From Leptospira ainazelensis (GTDB taxonomy: Bacteria > Spirochaetota > Leptospiria > Leptospirales > Leptospiraceae): a DNA stretch of 64,000 nt. The stretch lies in NCBI RefSeq assembly GCF_016918785.1, contig NZ_JAFFPT010000055.1:62001-126000 (forward strand), given 5' to 3'. Below, piece after piece: positions 55,579-64,000 of the stretch; position 1 is the stretch's first letter, and every line of letters starts with the position of its first letter. Under the pieces are notes generated by a model. It was not told the origin of the DNA, ran no database searches, and was given only the letters and a program-made list of their open reading frames with translations. The translations under genes were made by a program, and so were the position numbers.

Positions 55579-56994
55579 ATGAAAAAGAATATTAGAAAAT
55601 TACTCATCAGCTTTGCCCTCATCACTTCGTTTATCAATTGTCCGGGCGGCGGAGGCGGTTCGGATATGACTTCGATCTTATTTTTACTTGCAAGCGGATC
55701 CGCCTCTGGAGGCGGCAAAACGACAACACCGACGACTTCCTCCGCTCCTTGTATGGAAAAAAATTCCTTTACGATCTCGAGTGCGACCGCCTGGACTTTC
55801 AGCGGTCTTCCGTATTTTTATTCGAGCGCTAAAACTTACACGTTGTCTCCCTCAAAACCTTCTTCCGTTTTTTATGCGAAACAGGATCATCCGTTTACGA
55901 ATCCGAATGCCGACTATAGACCGGTTTTCCCTACATTCTACGATTCGAACGGAAGCAACTATCAGGGAAGAGAAGGTTGGAACGTCTTCACCGTGACCTC
56001 TATGAGTCCTTACGGATACAACGGATTTTATTACGTGAACAAGTTCATAAACAATAGCCTTTCGGCGGGTCAGATCAACGCAGTCGATTTTAACTTTCCG
56101 ACCAACCCCGCAACGGTCAACGCAAGCGCTTCGATCATCACAAACTGTAGAACTCTGGATTCCGACGAAAAATCCTTTTCAGCAAGTAGCGGTTCTTCGA
56201 GCACAAACGGTTTAAGTAAGATTTGGACGAACCGCAAAAAATTGAACGTGAATCTTATTTTTATTAAAGACGGCAACACCCGCGCTTATCCGGATCCGAC
56301 ACAAGCGGGTTTACAAACGGCGCTCAATCGTTGGAAATCGATTTATTCTCAAGATTCGGTTAAGATCGACATTCAATATACGGTGACCGAGTTGGATTCT
56401 GCGGAGTTCTTAAGTCTTGCATCGTTATCCACCGACTTCTACAACACGACCGGAAGTTTAGGAAAGTTATTCTCTTCCACCTCTTCCGTTCAATCCGATG
56501 TCGCATTAAATCTTTATATCGCAAGGGAGGAAACCGAAGTGGGAGGTGTTCTAGGGATTTCAGGCGGAATCCCCGGTACGGTCGGTCTCAAAGGCACTCC
56601 TCAATCCGGTATGGTGGTTTTTATCGAACCTCATCGTTCTTCGGGCGCTCTCGGTTCCATCCTGAGCGTCGCGGATCAGAATTTCTTAGGAGATACGATG
56701 GCACACGAAGCGGGGCACTTCTTGGGACTTTTTCACACGGTGGAAAGTGCGGGGCAGAGCGGAGCCGGTACTCCGAATTACACGATGGATCCTCTGATTG
56801 AAACTCCACTTTGCACATCGGCGAGAAACACCAACGGTAACGGAAGGGTCGATATCAGCGAGTGTAGCGGGACGGGCTTTTTTGATTCCGGTTCTTTGAA
56901 TCTTATGTTTTGGGCGGGAGACGGCGTCACTCAACAAACTCAACTCACCGGAGAACAAGGATGGGTTTTGAGACTAAACCCTCTCGTTTACTAA
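55579..56994 (+). CDS. metzincin-type zinc metalloprotease lipoprotein
   Basis: About 471 residues from ATG at 55579 (AAAGG upstream; the frame opens at 55531). The signal peptide ends in F-I-N-C (lipobox Cys about residue 21), followed by a Gly/Ser/Thr-rich spacer, so it is displayed outside the cell. The zinc site H-E-A-G-H-F-L-G-L-F-H (residues 376-386) has the metzincin form H-E-x-x-H-x-x-G-x-x-H, and N-L-M-F near residue 441 is a candidate Met-turn. The H-x-x-G-x-x-H layout resembles pappalysin/M43-like proteases. It could degrade host or matrix proteins, by inference. A small exported HEAT protein follows 23 bp later. Confidence 0.85.
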   Translation: MKKNIRKLLISFALITSFINCPGGGGGSDMTSILFLLASGSASGGGKTTTPTTSSAPCMEKNSFTISSATAWTFSGLPYFYSSAKTYTLSPSKPSSVFYAKQDHPFTNPNADYRPVFPTFYDSNGSNYQGREGWNVFTVTSMSPYGYNGFYYVNKFINNSLSAGQINAVDFNFPTNPATVNASASIITNCRTLDSDEKSFSASSGSSSTNGLSKIWTNRKKLNVNLIFIKDGNTRAYPDPTQAGLQTALNRWKSIYSQDSVKIDIQYTVTELDSAEFLSLASLSTDFYNTTGSLGKLFSSTSSVQSDVALNLYIAREETEVGGVLGISGGIPGTVGLKGTPQSGMVVFIEPHRSSGALGSILSVADQNFLGDTMAHEAGHFLGLFHTVESAGQSGAGTPNYTMDPLIETPLCTSARNTNGNGRVDISECSGTGFFDSGSLNLMFWAGDGVTQQTQLTGEQGWVLRLNPLVY

Positions 56995-57017
56995 ATTAAA
57001 TTAGGAAAATAAAATAT

Positions 57018-57542
57018 ATGAAAAAGATAATTCTTACATTGATCCTTTCGACGACATTCGTCGTACCTCTGTTAGCTGAAAACTTAGATCCTCAAAAACT
57101 CTCCGAAATCCGCTCCGTTTTATCGGGAACTAGGCATTTGGAGGATTTGAACGAACTTAAGAAGAATTTAGAGATCTACGAAGCCGATCCTTCTCCATAT
57201 CTGATCGCAATCATTCAAGAATCCGGAACCAGGGTTTATATCAGAACGAGAGCCTTAAATTTGCTGCAATTCTATCCTTCCGAAACGAACTCCCAATTCT
57301 TAGAATCTAAAATTTCCGCAAACAACGAGCATGAATCCGTTCGAAAATTCGCGATTCGAAGTTACGCAATTTCTCAAAAAGGGCAAACTTCCAAGGTGGA
57401 AACGTTTTTAGGAAAATATCGGAACGATTCCAATCTGGGGAGTTTTGTAAGCCGGACTCTCAAAGAATTCAATTCCAATCATACTCTGGAAAAAAACGAT
57501 TCTTCCAAACGACAAATCGACAGAAACATTCTGAAAAAATAG
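57018..57542 (+). CDS. small exported HEAT-like protein
   Basis: A 174-residue protein with a signal peptide (residues 1-20, ending L-L-A-E). The mature part is helical with HEAT-like pairs, such as R-V-Y-I-R-T-R-A-L-N-L-L-Q-F-Y and S-V-R-K-F-A-I-R-S-Y-A-I. The C-terminus is Lys/Asn-rich. It starts 23 bp after the metalloprotease gene and is probably in its operon. No function is known. It resembles the HEAT protein at 44478. Confidence 0.7.
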   Translation: MKKIILTLILSTTFVVPLLAENLDPQKLSEIRSVLSGTRHLEDLNELKKNLEIYEADPSPYLIAIIQESGTRVYIRTRALNLLQFYPSETNSQFLESKISANNEHESVRKFAIRSYAISQKGQTSKVETFLGKYRNDSNLGSFVSRTLKEFNSNHTLEKNDSSKRQIDRNILKK

Positions 57543-57600
57543 AAACGGGAGTTCGATCACACGCAATTGAAAAAGTAAGTTTGGTCCCTTAGTTAGGAAA

Positions 57601-57632
57601 AAGGCCCTTTCGGAATTCTCCGGAGGGGCCTT
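57601..57632 (+). terminator. putative terminator after the HEAT-like gene
   Basis: AAGGCCC (57601-57607) and GGGCCTT (57626-57632) pair, with an inner CGGA/TCCG hairpin; CTT follows. Directly after it the repeat array begins. Confidence 0.55.
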
Positions 57633-57644
57633 CTTGTAGGAACT

Positions 57645-57936
57645 CCTCGACTGAAAAAGTAGGAACTCCTGCGTTTTCCAAAAACTCAGCAGACAATCCT
57701 CGACTGAAAAAGTAGGAACTCCTGCGTTTTCCAAAAATTCAGCAGACAATCCTCGACTGAAAAAGTAGGAACTCCTGCGTTTTCCAATAACTCGGAAGAC
57801 AATCCTCGACTGAAAAAGTAGGAACTCCTGCGTTTTTCAAAAACTCAGCAGATAATCCTCGACTAAAAAAAGTAGGAACTCCTGCGTCTTCCAATAACTC
57901 AGCAGACAATCCTCGACTGAAAAAGTAGGAACTCCT
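57645..57936. repeat. 53-bp tandem repeat array
   Basis: Units begin with CCTCGACTG at 57645, 57698, 57751, 57804, 57857 and 57911: five full units (period 53, once 54) and a partial last one. Each unit contains GTAGGAACTCCTGC, the dispersed-repeat core, then a T/C/A-rich part and AGACAAT or a near variant. Substitutions between units are few (for example CAGCAG or CGGAAG). A lone GGAACTC copy precedes the array at 57639 and another follows at 57969. There are no unique spacers. It fills most of the space before the crotonyl-CoA reductase gene. Confidence 0.95.
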
Positions 57937-58021
57937 CCAAAACAGGGTTGATTCTCACAAAAAACGCGGGAACTCCCCTAAAAATTGGTGTAGATGAAAT
58001 ACCAAAGTTCAGAAATCTGTG

Positions 58022-59272
<1,251 letters not shown>

Positions 59273-59292
59273 TTTCCAAATCGACCAGTCGT

Positions 59293-59331
59293 AAAAACCC
59301 CCGAAAACTGAAAATGTTTTCGGGGGTTTTT
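59293..59331 (+). terminator. strong intrinsic terminator after ccr
   Basis: AAAAACCCCCGAAAAC and GTTTTCGGGGGTTTTT form a perfect 16-bp stem with loop TGAAAAT, 20 bp after the stop, ending in a T-run. Confidence 0.93.
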
Positions 59332-59770
59332 GTTTTTGCGAAGAATGTCTCGGGCGCGTTCTGCGGTCGATCTTCCGAAGTAAAGAATGCGTCTTTAAGT
59401 TCCGCAGAACCGCGCTCTTAGCTCCGGTCAAGTTATTGCCAAAGAAAAAAACCAAACAAAGCTCAAACCGATTTGCAATAACTTGACCACGCTTCGATCG
59501 CTCGCGCGGAAAAACCTTAAACCAAAACCGGCAATTTATTGGATGGATGAATTCGATTCAATTTTTGTTTTAGAAAAGAAAACAACGGAAAAATTCTTAA
59601 GATCATTTTTAAAATTCGGTTTTCAGTCGTAACAAAGACAAAAACCAATTGCTTTTACCGCCTCATTCCCTATGGTCTTCTTCCAAACGATTCTACTTTA
59701 AATTCGGTTTCTACTAAGAGGGACTGATTTCGACTTTAGAATCGGCTAAAATATTTTAATACTGCCGCCA
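59332..59770. other. intergenic with a 14-bp inverted repeat pair
   Basis: A 439-bp space. GGTCAAGTTATTGC (59427-59440) and GCAATAACTTGACC (59475-59488) are perfect inverted copies 34 bp apart. Nothing else is recognised and no gene is supported. Confidence 0.6.
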
Positions 59771-62137
59771 ATGTATATTCCAAAAGCAATTCTTTTGACT
59801 CAATGTCTTCAAAACGATTTTACCGCGCTTCTTGAGAAATACGATCCCCTTCCGAATGCTTTGCATGTCGGTTATCAAGAAGCAAAACGGCTATTAGGCG
59901 AGATGATTGAATATGGCCCGGTTCATTCCCTGATCGAATGGGCGTATGCAGTGAATCCGGATGATCTCTGGATCGTTCACATCCGCGACTGGCACGACGC
60001 TTCGGATTCTTCCCAAAAGGATCATCTCCGGCAATTCGGTCCACACTGTATTCAAAATACAAAGGGCGCGGAATTCGTATTCGAACCTTGGATCCAAGAA
60101 GAACAAAGAAAAAGACATCAAATCGTAAACGCATCCGGATTAAACGACTTCGTCGAAACCAATCTGGAAGAAATTCTAAAACCTCTAAAGGGTAGTTCTT
60201 TAAAGGTCGGAATTTCAGGAGTTTGGACGGAAGCCAAAGTTCAATTTCTTGCATACGATATCAAAACCAGATATCCGGAATGGGAAATCGGAATTTGCCC
60301 GGCTTTAACCGCATCTTCTTCGATTGGAATGCACTTTATCGCGTTGGATCAAATGAAAGAAATCTTAGGCGTAAAAATATTTCCTTCCATCGGAGCCTTT
60401 ACCTCTTTTTTAAGCGGAACTGTTCCAAATTTGGAAAAAAGAATCACACATTCCAGAATCTCATCCGATCATTTTCGTTATGAGGAAAACTACAAAGTCG
60501 ACGAAACAGATGAAAAACTTCTCTTCTATTTGTTCAGAGATTGTAAGGAAGTAGAGTTCAAATGTCTGGACGGCGGTTTTTCAGGAAATGTAGTATTAAA
60601 ATCAAAATCGGTAGATCATATCGGACACAGCCAGGTTCCTTTCGTGATCAAGATCGGCCCTCGCGACCTCATCGCTAGGGAAAGAATCTCCTTTGAAAGG
60701 ATCGAAGAGGTTTTAGGAAATAACGCCCCCTCGATCGTAGATTTCGCGGAATTGGAAGACAGAGGTGCGATTAAATATCGTTATGCGGCGATGTTGGAAG
60801 GAAATGTCCGCACATTTCAAAAAACGTTCGATACGACCGAAGACGTTCAAGAACTAAAAACGATTTTGGACGTCGTATTCCTAAAACAATTGGCGAAACT
60901 CTACGAAGCTTCGACCCAAGAAAAACTAAACTTATTAGAATATTATGATTTTCAGTCTAAGTATTCGCCGGGTGTTCGAAAAAGGGTCGAGTTGATTTCC
61001 GGAAAACCTGCAGTCGGAGAAACCATCGAAATCGAATCCGGAGTGATCGTCCCGAACGTTTGCAAATTTTACGAAGAGGATCTCGTCAATCTCAAAGAAT
61101 ACACGGCGGTCTCACACTTCACGTCCTATGTCCACGGTGATCTCAACGGCGCCAATATCATCTTAGACGCGCAGAATAACGTCTGGTTAATCGATTTCTT
61201 TCACACTCACAAAGGGCATATTCTCAAAGACCTAATCAAGCTGGAGAACGATATCCTCTATATCTTTACGAAAATTCAGAATTTGGAAGAATGGAAGGAA
61301 GCGATAGAGCTCAGCGACCTTCTCCTCAAAGTTCCGGATCTAGGAGTCCCGCTTCCCGCAAAACCGAAAAAAAGCTGGAAACATTCCAAAATCAACAAAG
61401 CCTACTCGGTCATAGCTCATCTTAGATCGTATTACCCTTTTCTTATAAAACTGGATCGAGATCCGTATCAGCTTCATACGGGCGCCTTACGTTATGCGAT
61501 GCACACTCTTTCTTTCGACGAGTCTAACGATTGGCAGAAAAAATGGGCTCTTTACTCGGGAACACTTTGTATTACGGGAATCAGGGAGTATATCCAAAGA
61601 TCCAAAATTCTTAGAATCGATTATCTCAAGTCAGATTCATTAAACGGAAATCTCTCTCGTATCGGACTCACGATTCTTCCGGGTAGAAAGGACAGAGAAA
61701 GAAATTTAAACGAAGACATTGAAACCATTCTGAAAGAAGGGATCACCCACGTTCTCTGCCTTCTTACTGAAAATGAATTCGCGGAATACGGCGTAAAAGA
61801 TCTCAAAAACGAATACAAAAACAGCGGACTAAACGTTTATCATTGTCCGGTCCTAGATCAAACTGCCCCCTTGATCGAACAAACGATTCCCGTTCTGGAA
61901 TGGATGGAGCAATCCCTTTCAAAAAAAGGAAAACTTCTCATTCACTGCGTGGGAGGTTTGGGACGTTCGGGAACGTTTGCAGCAGCCTATTCGATTTGGA
62001 AAGAAAAGATGAGCGCGGGCGAAGCGATTTCTTTGGTTCGAGAATCCAGAAGTGAAAGAGCGATCGAATCCAAGATACAAGAGGAGTTTTTATCAAACTT
62101 TGAAGCAAAAATTCTTAATGATAAAAATCTAAATTAG
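59771..62137 (+). CDS. three-domain protein: isochorismatase-like, kinase-like (APH), dual-specificity phosphatase
   Basis: A 788-residue soluble protein with three joined domains. Residues 1-215 resemble isochorismatase-type hydrolases (L-T-Q-C-L-Q-N-D-F, then G-V-W-T-E-A-K-V near 151), but the catalytic Cys of T-x-x-C-V is Lys156, so this part is probably inactive. Residues about 235-560 resemble aminoglycoside-phosphotransferase-like kinases: G-G-F-S-G-N-V-V-L, V-P-F-V-I-K-I-G-P (the Lys), then V-H-G-D-L-N-G-A-N-I (His455, Asp457) and W-L-I-D-F-F. Residues about 620-785 are a cysteine phosphatase with H-C-V-G-G-L-G-R-S-G (725-734). It stands alone, converging on the cyclase. Substrates unknown; the fusion is rare to my knowledge. 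Confidence 0.85.
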   Translation: MYIPKAILLTQCLQNDFTALLEKYDPLPNALHVGYQEAKRLLGEMIEYGPVHSLIEWAYAVNPDDLWIVHIRDWHDASDSSQKDHLRQFGPHCIQNTKGAEFVFEPWIQEEQRKRHQIVNASGLNDFVETNLEEILKPLKGSSLKVGISGVWTEAKVQFLAYDIKTRYPEWEIGICPALTASSSIGMHFIALDQMKEILGVKIFPSIGAFTSFLSGTVPNLEKRITHSRISSDHFRYEENYKVDETDEKLLFYLFRDCKEVEFKCLDGGFSGNVVLKSKSVDHIGHSQVPFVIKIGPRDLIARERISFERIEEVLGNNAPSIVDFAELEDRGAIKYRYAAMLEGNVRTFQKTFDTTEDVQELKTILDVVFLKQLAKLYEASTQEKLNLLEYYDFQSKYSPGVRKRVELISGKPAVGETIEIESGVIVPNVCKFYEEDLVNLKEYTAVSHFTSYVHGDLNGANIILDAQNNVWLIDFFHTHKGHILKDLIKLENDILYIFTKIQNLEEWKEAIELSDLLLKVPDLGVPLPAKPKKSWKHSKINKAYSVIAHLRSYYPFLIKLDRDPYQLHTGALRYAMHTLSFDESNDWQKKWALYSGTLCITGIREYIQRSKILRIDYLKSDSLNGNLSRIGLTILPGRKDRERNLNEDIETILKEGITHVLCLLTENEFAEYGVKDLKNEYKNSGLNVYHCPVLDQTAPLIEQTIPVLEWMEQSLSKKGKLLIHCVGGLGRSGTFAAAYSIWKEKMSAGEAISLVRESRSERAIESKIQEEFLSNFEAKILNDKNLN

Positions 62138-62146
62138 AAAATTTGA

Positions 62147-64000
<1,854 letters not shown>

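Noticed and set aside
57645..57936. CRISPR array
   Set aside because: The 53-bp units are contiguous and nearly identical over the whole period; there are no unique spacers and no cas genes.
59427..59488. Insertion sequence
   Set aside because: The element is only 62 bp and holds no transposase; at most a tiny inverted-repeat element.

Overview
The window is chromosomal DNA of a spirochaete of the genus Leptospira, most likely the pathogenic clade. The evidence is a DUF1564 protein, DUF1554 and DUF1566 lectin-like lipoproteins with spirochaete-type lipoboxes, several regulators typical of the genus (membrane AraC sensor, SpoIIE/STAS partner-switch proteins, degenerate cyclase), single scattered tRNA genes, and many copies of a short palindromic repeat with the core GGAACTCC. 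No species can be assigned from sequence alone. There is no rRNA, prophage, insertion sequence or CRISPR array.

Layout. 0-4.1 kb: end of galactokinase, a STAS antagonist, a uracil-DNA glycosylase family protein, DUF1564, a TIGR01777 epimerase and a membrane protein, in a region dense in the palindromic repeat. 4.1-7.4 kb: three tRNAs (His, Arg, Pro on the minus strand) downstream of an sppA-yip1-surE-TPR operon. 7.7-13.3 kb: an RND efflux pump with its own TetR regulator, converging on an outer-membrane porin. 13.5-18.9 kb: ferredoxin/metallo-beta-lactamase protein, hemerythrin-like protein, PAS-GGDEF-EAL protein, a 177-bp-period duplication and an AidB-like acyl-CoA dehydrogenase. 19-26 kb: glnD, metG, a TerB-like protein and a membrane protein. 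26.7-33.5 kb: a surface cluster of DUF1554 and DUF1566 lipoproteins around a membrane AraC sensor. 34-39.6 kb: dihaem cytochrome c, then a four-gene SpoIIE phosphatase/TPR/signal-peptide protein/STAS operon. 39.6-50.5 kb: AraC, DUF962, DUF1569, a metal hydrolase, tRNA-Val, MFS transporter, HEAT protein, PhaR-like regulator, REC-like protein, GNAT, KTSC, MarR, a redoxin, an alpha/beta hydrolase and a GyrI-like protein. 50.6-53.0 kb: ankyrin-tetR-ppk2 operon behind twin palindromes. 53-64 kb: FliG-like protein, DUF2071, secreted metalloprotease lipoprotein, a 53-bp tandem array, crotonyl-CoA carboxylase/reductase, a three-domain isochorismatase/kinase/phosphatase fusion and a truncated 7TM cyclase.

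Common themes are signal transduction (two STAS proteins, SpoIIE phosphatase, EAL, cyclase, GlnD, two AraC, two TetR, one MarR), envelope proteins and repeats. The least ordinary items are the three-domain fusion at 59.8-62.1 kb, the covarying palindromic repeat family with its tandem array at 57.6-57.9 kb, the twin 26-bp palindromes at 50.7 kb, the cyclase whose two metal-binding Asp positions are Glu, and a perfect hairpin that holds a start codon in its loop at 39.65 kb.
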